DNA of 64,000 nt from Lutjanus erythropterus (lineage: Eukaryota; Chordata; Actinopteri; Lutjaniformes; Lutjanidae). The position numbers and the translations under genes are program-made. Where the stretch lies: assembly GCA_020091685.1 (NCBI GenBank), contig CM034601.1, positions 11,642,472-11,706,471 on the forward strand, written 5' to 3'. The notes beneath the pieces are model-generated. The model ran no database searches and was not told the DNA's origin. It saw nothing but the letters and a program-made list of their open reading frames with translations. Of this stretch, positions 35,197-47,727 are shown one piece after another; the first letter of the stretch is position 1; every line of letters starts with the position of its first letter.

Positions 35197-36690
35197 TCGT
35201 CTCTCATAAAGAGCCCCAGAGGTTTTCTCCCCACCTCGAGTCGGAGCTGTGATGTCAGATTAAGTGTGAAAAGTGAATCTCCTCTTTCCTGTCTCTTTTC
35301 TCTCTTTCTCTCAAGTCTGGTCAATACCACCGCTTGTATTAAAACTGCTACCACTATCACCACCATCATTTTTACATATTCTGCTACTGCGGCAACTTAG
35401 AAGCCGTCATTGTGTGTTTTATGAGAAGGTCAGGTGTCTTTCACTTACCGCTTGCAGAGAACAGCCTTTTTCTTTTTTTTTTACACAGCCTCTTAATAAG
35501 CAACCATTTTATTTATCATCACTTTCAAGCCTTAAAAAATGTGAGATCCCATAATTGTTTTTAAGAATGCATTACCATAGATGTGTCACCGATGAAAATG
35601 GAATTGGGAAAAATTGCATTAATCTGTTATGCTCCTCTTCCTCAGAATAATCACAACTCCCTTAAACTGGATGCATTTTTAACTTTAAAACACTTAAATC
35701 ATCAGTTGAACGATGTTTTATGTATTTTTTTTCATAGTTTTGTTTTATGTTTTTCTTGTCTTGTGTATGTGTTGTACTTATACTTTTTATAAGAATGCTG
35801 ACTTTGACTTTTTAGTACATAACTTATTTTGATTATGTATGTGCAGGCTGCGGTTGTGGTTTTCCCCAGTTAACTAAGTTATCTACCTCTTAGGTGCACC
35901 AGCACGGAACAATTAGAGTTAGTATTATAACATGCATAATAAATATGCATAAAAAGCAACTTATGCAGGAGAGCAGGGGAAGCTGAAGGCTTGTACAAAA
36001 TTACATTAATTGTGAATCAGAAAGGAGGGAAAGCCAATTATAGGTTAAAAATAAAAAGATAAATACAAATTAAAAAGTAAAATAACAAGGTATATTATTA
36101 GATTTAATTCCAAAGCCTTCTTCATGCTGCTAGGAACAAAATGTTGGTGGTAAAATGCTGAATCAACTATTAATTTATTTATTATGGAATAAATTGACTG
36201 TAAAAAAATCCCCACTGGAATCACCTTATAAAATGTCTATCAAGTAGATATGTAAACCTCCCTGAGATTGCTGAGACTCCCAGATTCACCCTAAAAATAA
36301 ACAGCATGTGACCTCAGTGACCTCGCTGGTAAGACTAGTAGAAATGGGAGAAAACATGATGATGTCTTTGCTTGTCGTCTGTCTTATCTTGATCCAAACA
36401 AACATGATTTTCATTACCAAGACTAAAATCTAATTACAATTTTTTAATTTTGCCGTGACATCCTTCCTGACACACATTTGGGATCAGATTTCTGTCCTGG
36501 CAGGAAAAAAAAGATGCTGAGTAAAAACTGGAATCCTTGTTGTTGGTGCTCATCACATTTCAGTGTAGTATGCATAGTAATATGAACACACAAACACACA
36601 AAGCGTTTCTGTCTGTTAGTTACAAACAGTGGTTACTGATTCATCATGGCCACGGCCCAGATGTTCCAGTGGTGTGTGGCAGCAGTGGAC
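35197..36690. other. Unremarkable AT-rich intronic sequence
   Basis: No exon recognised. A pyrimidine-rich piece at 35280-35315 precedes an AG but no coding-like sequence follows. Confidence 0.4.
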
Positions 36691-36692
36691 GG

Positions 36693-36693
36693 T

Positions 36694-36757
<64 letters not shown>
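36693..36757 (+). repeat. (GT)n microsatellite
   Basis: About 32 uninterrupted GT units. Several long open frames on both strands (36537-36944 and others) exist only because of this array. Confidence 0.98.
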
Positions 36758-36758
<1 letters not shown>

Positions 36759-36759
36759 T

Positions 36760-37400
36760 TGCATGCACACCACTGGGCGTGTCCTTGCATACATGCATTC
36801 ATGCATGCATATGAGCATTTGTGTGTGAGTGTGTATGCTTTGTGTGTGTGTGAGTGTGTAATTGGGGAGTGGGCGGGCTTGTTGGGGGGGGTGTTTGGCC
36901 CTTTTTTAAACATAGCTGCGTTGTTATGGTTGCCTGGGCTTTGATGTTGCCCAAACCTCCAACTAAGAGGCTCTCATTTTGGGCTCCTGACTCTGGAGAA
37001 GGCAATGACTTCCAGATTGGAGACCTACTCACTACTGAGGACTGACTGCTGGGGTGGGACGGGCTGTGGGGGGTCACGATGGGCAGAGCAGGTCACGCTG
37101 GTGGTACTGAGGGCAAGGGTGGATGTACTGAACACGCGTGTAAATGTATATCTGCAAAGCATCCTGCATCCCATGTGTTTCCTCAAACACTTATTTAAAA
37201 TTGGGAAGAGATAGCGGTTTTGGTTGAATATTAAACGGTAATGCATCTCACCTTGTGCTTCAAGTTTTGCTATATTTCACCAAGACCACAATCTTTTCCT
37301 AAACTTAACCAAATGCTTTCAGTTGCCTGAACATAAAACCTTTTCCATATGAGCATTTTGTACAGGAGGCGAACGGTTTGCAGATGTGTTGAATATAAAC
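36760..37400. other. Intronic sequence
   Basis: GT- and ATGC-rich for the first 100 bp, then unique. Nothing else recognised. Confidence 0.4.
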
Positions 37401-37404
37401 GTTT

Positions 37405-37520
37405 CAACTTGAACTTTATTGTCCTTGAGGGGAAATTTGTCTAACAGCCAGGTAGAACAGAGGACATGCAGACAGGCAATTGGACCTGGGTACAAAAAAA
37501 ACATGATAAGATACATACAT
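37405..37520 (-). mobile_element. LINE 3' end fragment
   Basis: On the minus strand the end reads CAAATTTCCCCTCAAGGACA followed by ATAAAGTTCAAGTTGAA, the tail typical of fish LINEs. No reverse transcriptase sequence remains. Confidence 0.55.
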
Positions 37521-39875
37521 CAAGTGACAACAGAAAACCTGGAGTTGGACTCGCTTCTAGGTTTCACTATGGAGACGGTCCATCTTGGGCACGACTCGTC
37601 ACAGCTGAATGCATTAAAAGTGATAATGGAAATGCCCCATAAATCTCCGTCCGAAGGGTAGGACCTCCCATTATTCTTACAGAGGATGAAGAGGACACTG
37701 TAAAATATCTCAAGCCGTAGAAATTGCTCTTTTACAGAAAATGTGTGACAGATGAGCTTTCCTTGGTATGACGGTATTAAAAACTTAATCCAGACCCCGT
37801 TTGATAAACTATTGTGACGTTAAAAGTTATAGCGAGTCTCTGAGTTACAATCGTGTTTTAACCAGCAGTGGAGGAGAAAATCAGAGAAATCATAAAAGGA
37901 CTCTGGTTGAAGAATAACACTATAGTGCCTTTTACACTGGTCAAAAAACCCCACTAACATCTGGCTTTTGTCTTCAGTGGTCAAAAAACTCCAGCAACAC
38001 TTGTAGTATGTCGAACAACTTTATTTCCAGACACTTTTCTCCATCTCCATGTACCTTGGAAGTAGTTGAAGTTGTGCAAGGAACCCTGCTTCATTCATTA
38101 ACTCCTTACATGCTATTTTTTTTTTTTTTAGGTGCAGTGCTTTAAAGGCTTGTTGCCTATGTCTGTAATTTCTGCAACTCTTTGACATCTCAGCCACAAA
38201 TTCCATCCATCTCTGTACAAGCAGCACTTGAACATCCAAATCACTGTTGAAAAAGAGACGTAACATAAAAGATGCAAACATGACACATAAAAAAAACTAA
38301 AAAAAAAAAACAGAAAGGCATACTCATCTGCTTGCAATGGGAAAAAGTCAATCCCACTTTTTTTGGCAATGTTACCCAGGTTAAAAACCTGCATGTACAC
38401 ACTAATTGTGGTGTAAAAACAATAAAATAAACTTGTTTCATTTCAGTGTATTCTCAAGTAAGCATGGCAAAATATTTACATAAAAGTAAAAAGTATGTTT
38501 CATGTTTATGAACTGATCAGGCTAAGGCTAAACAAATAAAAACAAACTTTATTTTTGCTGTCTCATATAAACCAGAGCAGGTTTTCTGGCCAATAATCCA
38601 GATTTTCATCCTCAGGAAGTCAGAAACTTTTTCTTTTCAGAATCATCTTAATCATATCGATGTTTTTGTCTTAGTCACACAGGACAGTTTCAAAATTGGT
38701 CTACCCAATGTCACACAGGTCAGGTGTTTCCCACATCTCTGCCTTTTCATGTCACATGCATTAAACTTTTTCTCAGGAGTTGATAAAATGGTATTAAGGT
38801 CGACTCTAATACCGATCTAATCTAATATCAGCCTGATCTAGGCCAAGAGTTTCCATGGGATCAAATGCTCTGCGAGATTCTCAGTTGCCACCTCATATTC
38901 CCCTGTTGCTCACTTTTTTTTTTCTTTCTCTTCCTGCACATCTCATCTTGGTTTCTCTCTTTTGCACTTTCTCTCTGCATGCAGGTGTGGGGAATTTTAC
39001 CGCGCTTTTAAACTCAGAGGTTTTTTTCCCCTCCTGTTCACCCACAAACCCCAACAACCATGTGTATATACTCTTTGTGTGTGTGTGTGTGTGTGTTGGT
39101 ATTCAACATTGAAGCAGCTGGCCCTGCCCTCTGACCCCTCAGAAGAAACATTATTGTGTTTTGAGAAGTGCATTGGTGTGGGGAGGAAAAAATCCACTTT
39201 CAACTACCTTCACATTTGACATGCGCTACTTTGACAAAGAAAAAGAACACATTGTGTGAAATAGGCGTTCATGAAATAGATTTTCTCCACTGAATAGCTC
39301 CTGAAATCCAGGTTGTGTAGTGAAGTGATGGTACTCCAGACTGCAACGACTGTCAGGCTTTTGGACACAGCTACAGCTTTCAAAACCCCCACTTTATGGT
39401 TCATATATAGTTTTACCGTGAGCTAAAATGACTTGTCACATCTCACCTGCGCACTGAATCGATCTGTCGGGTCAACAGGGCCAGTGTCAGTGGTTCAGTG
39501 TGGCTGCAAACATACTGAACAGGTGCTTATTGGAAAACATCCTCAAGAGAATTAAAACCGTCAAAGTGAAAAAGTGGCGCTTCATTTCAGAAGCTTTTTT
39601 GTCTGAGTTGGTATTTCACTTTCATTTAAGATGATCAAGGAAAAAAGTGTGAGGTGAGAAACCTTTTTTGATGACAAATTCTTAAAAGATCCATCTTGTA
39701 AAGAGGGTCTGCTATTAATAATCATTATGACTGCAATTTTAGTTTTCAGTCATTTTGAGCTTACTGCTCAAAAATAGCAGGCGGCAAAAATGGCACCGAG
39801 TGGTTGATTCGAAGAATGTGAAGAACCTCAAACCAAAGAAAATTTCATCCCACGAACTATTCATATTTTGAAGAA
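37521..39875. other. Mostly unremarkable intronic sequence
   Basis: Contains a diverged two-copy 40-bp tandem repeat at about 37935-38005 (GGTCAAAAAAC words), A- and T-runs near 38117 and 38300, and (GT)10 at 39078-39097. No exon recognised. Confidence 0.4.
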
Positions 39876-39877
39876 AA

Positions 39878-40406
39878 GGTAGTCACGCTAGATGAAGACC
39901 ACATCTATAGTGCTGTATGTGGGCATTCATAGTGAATTATAATGTATATACTCTATTAACAGTCATAAAACATTAAAGTGACTTATTATGAATTACTTGT
40001 CAAGTTAAGTGTCTTCTTATACCACCAACAATGAAACATTGAACACTTAAGACATGCAGTCATAACTTGTGATAGTGCATTGCATGATTATTGTAGCATA
40101 CGTTACCAAGTCCTGATTTTTGAGGTGTGTAGAGTTGAGTGTAGTTGGTCATAATGTATTATAAGCTCCATTGGTCAACCTCTAGTTTATAACAAGCTAA
40201 GAGCATCCATAAAAAACTTGAACTTACAATTCATTATATATATTATATAATTCATCTGTAATGTTTTATGACTGTTGATATAGGGCATCAGAAAGCATTG
40301 TGTGTGTTTATGGTTGCGGTCATGAAGCATTATGAATGCATTATAATTCACCTTGAATGCCTCCATAACACATTTTAGATGTGGTCTTCATAGAAAGTGT
40401 TACCAC
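39878..40406. mobile_element. Palindromic element with long inverted arms (GGTAACACTTT family, copy A)
   Basis: The left arm 39890-40000 (GATGAAGACCACATCTATAG, TGGGCATTCATAGTGAATTA, CAGTCATAAAACATTA) is inverted at 40258-40400 (TAATGTTTTATGACTGTTGA, TAATTCACCTTGAATGCC, AGATGTGGTCTTCATAGAAA). The right end is GTGTTACC. Arms are about 110-140 bp. The words CATTATAA and CATAA recur throughout. No coding capacity. Confidence 0.75.
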
Positions 40407-40443
40407 AAGAATGTTAGATTGGCTCATGAATATGCAACATTTG

Positions 40444-40560
40444 GGTAACACTTTTTATGATGTTGTGTCACATCTATAACATATTATAAGCACATTCATA
40501 AGACATTATAATGCATTCATAAGGCCTTATAAAACTCATGCTTAATGTTTGATGCAACTA
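40444..40560 (+). mobile_element. GGTAACACTTT family, partial copy B
   Basis: Starts GGTAACACTTTTTATGATGT and has CATTATAATGCATTCATAAG. The inverted partner end is lost. Confidence 0.65.
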
Positions 40561-40638
40561 ATGTGCTGTTTTTGAAATAACAAATTGGAATCATCTTTTA
40601 GGGGATAATTGCTTTGACTCTAAAACTCTAAAAGTTTT

Positions 40639-41121
40639 GGTAACATTTTCTATGAACGTCATGTCTGTAAAGCATTATAAGCACAAGTCATTACATTGCA
40701 TTTATTAAACTTTTGTAAAAGACTTCTATATGTTTATAATCATGTATGATCATTTATGTATATCAAGGTTTATCAAGCATTGTAAGCGGTGGACATAAAT
40801 TATCATAGGTTCAGACATAAAGACACAGAGAACTGCTCTAATATGTCCTAACAGATTATAAACTTTACCCTTCTGAAATGTCTTACAAAGATTATGCTAT
40901 AGCATGAGTTTATGAGCTTTAAGTAAAGTGACAGAACTGTATAAGGTTATAAGCATTTGTATGAAGTTTCTAAAAGAAATTCCATTTCAGGAACTTTAAA
41001 TTTATTATCCGTTATGACACAAGAAATAGTTTCGTAACGAATTATAAATTATTCTAATGTCTTTGCAATGTCTTATGTGATTATAATGCATTATAGACAT
41101 GACCTTCATAAAAGGGTTACC
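40639..41121. mobile_element. GGTAACACTTT family, copy C
   Basis: Left end GGTAACATTTTCTATGAACG then TCATGTCTGTAAAGCATTAT. The right end is its inversion: ATAATGCATTATAGACATGA then CCTTCATAAAAGGGTTACC. The middle is AT-rich and non-coding. Confidence 0.75.
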
Positions 41122-41375
41122 AGAACTTTAAAGGTTACATCACGACCAAAGCAATTATGCTGTAAAAGAAGCCACCAGTTTGTTATTTTTCAAACGGCAC
41201 ATTTGTCGCCAGAGTTAATTCACACAACACAGAACTAAAACATAATATATGAATGGTTGTTTTCATTTGTCTTTGACAGTCGGTTTATTAAGTGCAATCT
41301 GGATTTATTTGATGACAAAACGTGACGCCGTCACGCTCAGATCTCTTTGTGAGGACGCTCTTTCCTGCAAAGCAG
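41122..41375. other. Unremarkable intronic sequence
   Basis: No feature recognised. Confidence 0.3.
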
Positions 41376-41735
41376 TTTGATTGCAGCCACTTGAAAGGAT
41401 TGTAGAGCACAAGGTGAATCCGCCATTAATTCCCAACGACTGTCCGTGTTTTTTATTTATTTTTTTTTTTTTAACTTTTTTATTTCTGCCACACCAGGGC
41501 AAGGATGACAGTGAAAGACAGAGAGTGAATGAGTGTTTTGAATGTGCCATCTCCGTGAAATTTGAGATTAAAGACATTAGACTCAAAAGCACTCTGGAAG
41601 GGGGAGAACAAAAGAGAGGACGCTTTAATTTCCGCTTCAAATATAAAAAGAGACGGATCTACTTAGTGTGTCATCTGGAAACTAAAGAATACATTAGAGG
41701 TGTTTTATCAGCATAAGGTCCTCTAAATGAAGGCG
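41376..41735. promoter_or_regulatory. Candidate regulatory block
   Basis: Unique sequence following the palindromic repeats, broken only by a T-run at 41460-41472. A 111-codon open frame (41381-41716) crosses it and its C-terminal half looks protein-like (charged, few low-complexity residues), but no splice sites, start context or domain support it. A conserved non-coding element is the preferred reading. Confidence 0.3.
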
Positions 41736-41804
41736 TGTGTGTGTGCGCACTCATAAGTATGCAACTGCGTTTCTTTGCACACATGTGCATGTGAAATGCA
41801 TACG

Positions 41805-41823
41805 TATGTGTGTGTGTGTGTGT
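41805..41823 (+). repeat. Short (TG)n microsatellite
   Basis: About nine TG units after mixed TGTGCG sequence. Confidence 0.85.
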
Positions 41824-41824
41824 C

Positions 41825-42150
41825 AGGGTCAAGGTGGAGGGCCGTCATTACAAACAAGTGATGTCTGAGATCCCATTAACTCTTGTATTCAGCAGCAGAT
41901 TTCTGTTCAAATAGAGTGAAGATAAAAGGCAGCAACAATATGCTGATAAATCAAAGGCCTTTCAAGTGAAATTAGACTACAGAGACACTGAGGGCTACAT
42001 TTACGATTTCCTGACGCACATGAAGAGGTGTTGATATCTAATTGGAATTTTTAAAGTAATCGTGTCTTTGAAGTAATTACATCTTTGATGTAATCAACAA
42101 ACAGGAGATTTATTATTCAGCGCTGCTGCAGTTGCTGTTTGGCAGTGGGT
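41825..42150. promoter_or_regulatory. Candidate enhancer with two TCF/LEF sites
   Basis: Unique block with ATCAAAGG at 41950-41957 and CTTTGATG at 42083-42090, which are full TCF/LEF consensus sites in opposite orientation. It also has AATTGGAATT and GTAATTACATC words. Feedback by the gene's own product or its paralogues is a reasonable inference, not shown. Confidence 0.35.
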
Positions 42151-44220
42151 TTCTTCATGCGTATGGCTGCTTACATGATTAATGTATGTACAGTCTACTA
42201 GGAGCCTTTAAATGTAGTTGGTATGTAAATGTGTCAAACAACTAACAACACGTGCCAAATACTGTTTCTTAACTTTTCAAGACATTGAGTAACAAACAAA
42301 ATTTCTTCTTCTCACTAAAAAGAGTTTTATGTCAACAAAAGTGCATTTCTTCCTCATAAATTGTTAGCAGTCAAATTTGTGCTTTGTTTACATCCATGTT
42401 TGCTAGTTTGCAGTCCTCTTCATTGCCGCTGTTTCGGGTCGTTGTTACGTTGCGCATTACAACCAACAACTGAGAATGGGATGAAAACGGCATCACTTTT
42501 GTGTTCACTCATGCATCCTTGTGCGCATGAATGACACAAACAAACAAACAGCACTACACTTCTGGTGGGGCTGTTTTAAGTGCCGGAGCACACGTATGAC
42601 GTGCGCACATGCATGCTTAAATTGCGCTTACATAAATTAGTGACAACTATAACTTACCACACGATTAAGTGTTAGACTGACTTTATGAACAGTTTCATCC
42701 TGTGGAAAATATTACAGGTCAGTCAATCTACTTGAGCACACACTGTTTCTTTCTCTCTCTCTCTCTCTGCAACTGCGAGTCTGCATCACACTTTTCTCAT
42801 CAATCCATTTGGGGTTTTTTTGCTCTCTAGTCAAAACCCCGAGCCGTCCAGGGCACTTTAGCAGCACACAAAATGCTTACTGCCAATCGAAAACCAATCT
42901 AAAAAGATGCCTCTCATTGTGAAAATTGAATTCTGTCTGATTGTGGCCATACGCTTTCGTGATGATTCAATCTTCCTGTGCTTAAAAACTACTTCTACTT
43001 CCTCACTTTGAGGGAAAAAATATTCTGGTGTGCTCCTGCAACACTATACCTATGGACCCGCCCTCATAAACCCATTGCTCTACAACAAATAAATACAAAA
43101 CATTGTCCAAAATGAGGTGTTTAAGGGTGATGTATGACTTGGGCAGATGAGGATGTGTGTTCTTGTGTCATGATGCCTCTGTCCTATTTTCCAGTATCAG
43201 TGCAGGTTTATCATCCTTTGCTGTCTTACCTTGACTGCTGCTTGCATCTACAGGCGTCAGCTGATGCGGCGCTACCTCATGTGGTCATTGTGCGCTGTGC
43301 CCTTCCGAGTGGGTTCTGTACTTGTCACAGTAAAATGTTTGGAAAATCCAGATTTTTGGATTTTCAACAGTGCACACAGAACGGGGAAAATCAAAGCTGC
43401 AGCTGCACTTTGTAGACTGCAGCACTTTCAGGTTACGCCTGGCCAGTTGCAGAAAGTGGGTTTGTCAGTGTTAAAGCATGGGTCAGTAGGACCAAGCTGT
43501 TCCTAAATGCATCAGGGTGCTAAGTACCAGCGTTTTGGGTTGGTGAAACGTCCAGAGTGCAGCCAAGCAAAGAGAAAAAAAAATAATGAGATACAGGCAG
43601 AGGGCAGGGTCTAGTGGGTCATAAATTATGATTTAAATGTATTATATCATATGAGTCTGCACATTGTTTTCTTGAGGAAAATGTTGCAGATCAAACCTTC
43701 AATTTCCGAAGCTTATAAACTGTATGAAGCAGATCCTCTGTCTGAAAATATCTTTTCACCCATTTATGCCGTCTTAATAACAGTTCTGAAAGAGCAAACG
43801 TATTTCTATTTTTAAAAAAAAATCAAAGTTCAGTCAGTCATTAAAAGCGCTGTATTTTCTATTGATTTGTGCTCTGATTTTATTCACTAACAATTTATGT
43901 CAGCCTGTAAGGGTGGGTAGCTACTCTTTTAAATTAAAGGGTGAGTTAACTTTTCCCTCCATTGCATGTGTGTGTGTTTCTCTGTGTGTGTGTGTGTGTG
44001 TGTGTGTGCACCTGAATGTGTGTGTAACTTTTTTTTTTTTAACCTCACTGCATGTTTCCGCTTTAAAGATGCTGTAAGTGTTATTCGATCTTTTGTGAGT
44101 GTGTGTCCCACATGCATGCACACGCTTGTCTGTCTCAGCTAAGGTAATTACGTGTAAGTTGTGTGAGTGTATGTGTGTGGTGGGGTGAGGAGAGGGGGGG
44201 ATTTTTTTTAAATACAGAGG
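42151..44220. other. Intronic sequence with short microsatellites
   Basis: (TC)n at 42752-42768 and (GT)12 at 43985-44008. Open frames at 43134-43506 overlap in two frames and have no support. Confidence 0.4.
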
Positions 44221-44224
44221 GGTT

Positions 44225-44420
44225 GATAATTATGGGTTAAATGAGTGCTCTCAGTCAGCCTCCCTGAGTGTGTGTAAAAAAAGGAAGGCGCAGCTAAAGC
44301 CACTTCAAGGCCGGCTAATTACCCCGAGGAAGAGAGGAAACATAAATGGACGATTTTGTGGCTATAATGTTACAGCGAAATGGCTACATCAACCTCAGCA
44401 CGTGAAAAGGAGCCACAGCT
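44225..44420. promoter_or_regulatory. Candidate regulatory block
   Basis: Unique block: TAATTATGGGTTAAATGAG, GGCTAATTACCCCG and GCGCAGCTAAAGCCAC. Weak call from composition and homeodomain-type motifs. Confidence 0.27.
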
Positions 44421-45289
44421 ACTTTTGAAGGCTCCGAGCAGCCCTTCACAGATGTGTGTGCGCGCGTGTTTGTATCCATATGTGCAGAATCTGCCGAGAG
44501 TCAGAATGTGTGTGTGTGTGTGCATGTATCTGTTCATAGGTGAGTGTGATCTGTGTGGAATAAATCACACTTGTATGTATTCTGCACATGCATAGTGTTC
44601 ACATCTGTAGGACAGTGTGTCTCGTTGAATCCTGATGTTTTTGCAGCTTCATTGGTTTTCCAGTGAGTGTACAATGATTTCTTATGTAACGTGAAAACTC
44701 AGACATGTGTTGACTCTTGGTGACTCTAAGTCTTTGCAATCGAGGCTCAGTCAGATTTTAATGCCGTCTGACACCTGCATTCTGATGGCACTCGCTGCTG
44801 ATGCTAACTACCCAGTTTTGGGATTTTCCCTGCAAAATGTCATTGCTACTGCTGACAGTGTAAACTTGCATCATTTCCTTTTTCCCAGGAGACGACTATG
44901 TGCCTCCGTACGTTAGCAGCGATAAGTAAAAACCTTTGATTTGTCGTATGTCAAGTGGCGATAAAGAGCAGCAAATGCTGCATCTGAAAGTGGAAATGCT
45001 CTGAAGGACTCATTAAGAGACAGACAGGAAGTAAACTGTTGATAAAATCTGGCCACACTGACATGTGTCTGTAGAGTCAGGGGCCTTGTTGATCTGTTGG
45101 TCATTTTCAGCATTAAGTGATGAGATAAATGCAAGTCATTGCGTTTTCACACTAGATGTTTATACTCGTGCTGACTCATACAGGACAATCAGCTTCCTCT
45201 TAAAATAGGGAAAGTGTGAACTTGTTAACTGTCAGATTTAACAAACTCATCCCCCATCTCAGCGTTACTGTTGCTTTTTCATTATTATG
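44421..45289. other. Unremarkable intronic sequence
   Basis: Short GT patch at 44509-44521, otherwise unique. Confidence 0.4.
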
Positions 45290-45546
45290 TGAACCACTGT
45301 TGTATATGTTGCTGTATATTTTGTTGCTTATATGAGACACCTCTTTTTTCTATTTTCTATATTATTGTATTGTATATAGTGGTATAATACACTTTTTTTT
45401 TTTTTTTTACAGATTTACATACTTGCGATTTCTATTTCCATTCTTACATTTCCTGTATGCTTATATGTACTTCTGTTCTTGAATAGGAGCAACTGTAATG
45501 CAAACAATCTCCCCCGGGATCAATAAAGTATTTCTGATTCTGATTA
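45290..45546 (+). mobile_element. LINE 3' tail
   Basis: Ends with GGAGCAACTGTAATGCAAAC, then CCCCCGGGATCAATAAAGTA and TTTCTGATTCTGATT, a tail shared by common fish non-LTR retrotransposons. A T16 run lies at 45393-45408. The insert is 5'-truncated and lacks coding sequence. The clade is not determined. Confidence 0.65.
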
Positions 45547-45699
45547 AGTTTGCAGATTTAAGGCAGTATTTTATGTCTGCATATTCTTTTCTTTTTTTTA
45601 ACCTGGACCCTATTAGTGACTAATGGGGACAACAATTTGAAACACATTAATCTGGATACAAATTAACCAAAAGACACACAATAACACAAACTAGCCAAT

Positions 45700-45905
45700 T
45701 TAAGCAGCAGTAGAGCAGCAACCCCTGTGTTCTATGAGCTAAAGTAGCTGTTTCTGTCCATGAAATCAGGTTGCTTTGAACAGAATATCACGTCTGTTCC
45801 TGATTACACAAAATGATCTTACTCTTTAAGAAAAGGGTCTGTCTCTGTAGGATCTTTGCCATAATGTTCGGACACAATAACAATGCGAGCCTGTCAAAAA
45901 CAAGC
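45700..45905 (+). mobile_element. GTTCGGATTTTTTGAAGTGGG family, degraded copy
   Basis: Collinear with 9831-9945: AGAGCAGCAACCCCTGTGTT, CTATGAGCTAAAGTAGCTGT, GGTTGCTTTGA and GAAAAGGGTCTGTC. It lacks recognisable ends. Confidence 0.55.
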
Positions 45906-46371
45906 TTTTAGTGGATCTACATCGACAGTGCACAATTGCCCTAAGGGATTACGTTGCAGCCCTTTCTGTGGCTGTTGGCTATGGCACTCTTCCTTAATAC
46001 TGGACCAGTTTCAAAAATAGTCATAGTCACAGCCAATAGCCCAATAGTCACTTAGATGCTCAAGTTTAGGCCTCCCTTTAAATGTAATCCAGCCTGATGT
46101 ATTCTGCTATCAAAGCAAATGTAGAAAAAAATATGTCTCAGATTGAGCAGTGGTTACGCTGCATTGATGTCATGTCTGAGTGTCCCAATTATGAATTTCT
46201 GACTTCTAAATACCCCTCAACTTCAACGTCCTAATTTGCCAACACATCCCACTTAATGCTGAATAATATATTGTAGTGTAGCTGATACCAAAGACTAGTG
46301 CTGTAGCTACTGAAAAGATCATTTTAAACTAGTTCTGCAATCTTTCTTCTTACTTGCAACCATCTATGTAA

Positions 46372-46606
46372 TGATGATTTCATAATTGTTTCAGTCAAAC
46401 GAAAATGTAATGTTCTTTGTCATTTATGATAGCAAGTGAAGAGTCTTTGGGGTTTTTATCTGTGTTGTTAGGACAAAAGAAGCAATTTTGAGGTGTCATT
46501 TTGTGCTCTGGGAAATTGTGATGAGCATTTTTCACATTTTTTTGACATTTGACAATAATCTGCAGATAATTGAGTAATGAAAATAATTGTTGGCTGCAGC
46601 CCTAAT
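46372..46606 (-). mobile_element. AT-rich MITE, GGGCTGCAACTAA family, copy 16
   Basis: On the minus strand it begins AGGGCTGCAGCCAACAATTA and has TCACAATTTCCCAGAGCACA, CTTTTGTCCTAACAACAC and CATAAATGACAAAGAAC. Truncated after that. Confidence 0.75.
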
Positions 46607-47690
46607 TCATCCATTCCATCCTACGTGACTTGAACGCAGCATTAGCCACAAGATGCAAGTTTGTGATGAAAAACACATTAGAATTTGTTGGGTTGAAGAT
46701 ATTTACACCAGGTACAACTCCTGTACCCGTTTTCATGAGTCTCACCTTAAACCTTACTTCGTGTAGTGTTTAATAAAGTGTTACCATGACAACATCTTCT
46801 GATCTCATCCTGTCAGGAGGCCAATGAGCCGTTCTGTCCGAATCTTTGCCTATTCCTTAATCTATAACTCTCCACCACCATCTCTGAGTACTTCTTCAGG
46901 TTATTATGAATGCAGCTAACCTTATCTAAACCTCACCACCACCTCCACCCTCCACCCTTCACCCTGCTCCCACACCGCCACCACCACCTCCTTCTCTCCT
47001 GCACCTCCTCCCCCCACCCTCAAACCTCCCACCCCTTCGGCTCTCCGGTACAGAGGCAGGGCGTTTTGTTTTCATGTGTCTCGACATTAAAAGCGGTTTA
47101 GGAGTTTGATCTTAGCAACCGTGTAGCATACACATGAGGGGTCGAGTGTGTGCGCGCATGCGTGTGTGCGTGTTCGGCCAGCGAGAGTTGAAGATGTTGA
47201 TGGATAGGAAAGATGTTGAAAGTGTGTGTATGTGTGTGTGTGCGCGTGTGTGTTAATGTGGAGTGTGGAGCGTGTGGAAGCTCTGACTTTAAGTGATAAG
47301 GTATTCACTTTGTAACTCAGCGGGAGGCCCAGCAAGTAGCACCAGATCTGCCCCTCTGTAGTGCTGATGTTACACACTTCGCATACGCACAGACACCCAT
47401 GCAAATGGTTCCACGCACACACATGCATGCACGCAGGCTTGTCCGTCTCAGTGTACAAAATAAAATAACTTAAAAACTTTTCTCAAAAATATTCTTATAC
47501 ATGAAAAATCGGCATCTCTGCCAAGCTTTTAAAGACTTAATGCAGCTTGGAGACACACACACTCAGAAAAACACGTAAACACACAAATATATCCATCTAT
47601 ACACATCCACCCACTCACAAGCACACGTTCACACTTGTGCAGAAAGACGCATATTTAGGCTCGCCTCCCACAGATACAATTATAGTGCCC
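46607..47690. other. Intronic sequence
   Basis: C-rich CCACCACC-type stretch at 46925-47040 and GT-rich patches at 47140-47260. No exon recognised. Confidence 0.4.
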
Positions 47691-47693
47691 AGT

Positions 47694-47694
<1 letters not shown>

Positions 47695-47726
<32 letters not shown>
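47695..47726 (+). repeat. (CA)16 microsatellite
   Basis: Uninterrupted CA array. Confidence 0.97.

Positions 47727-47727
<1 letters not shown>

Noticed and set aside
36537-36944. 135-codon open frame as a gene
   Set aside because: Its core is poly(Val-Cys) from the GT microsatellite, with no domain or splice sites.
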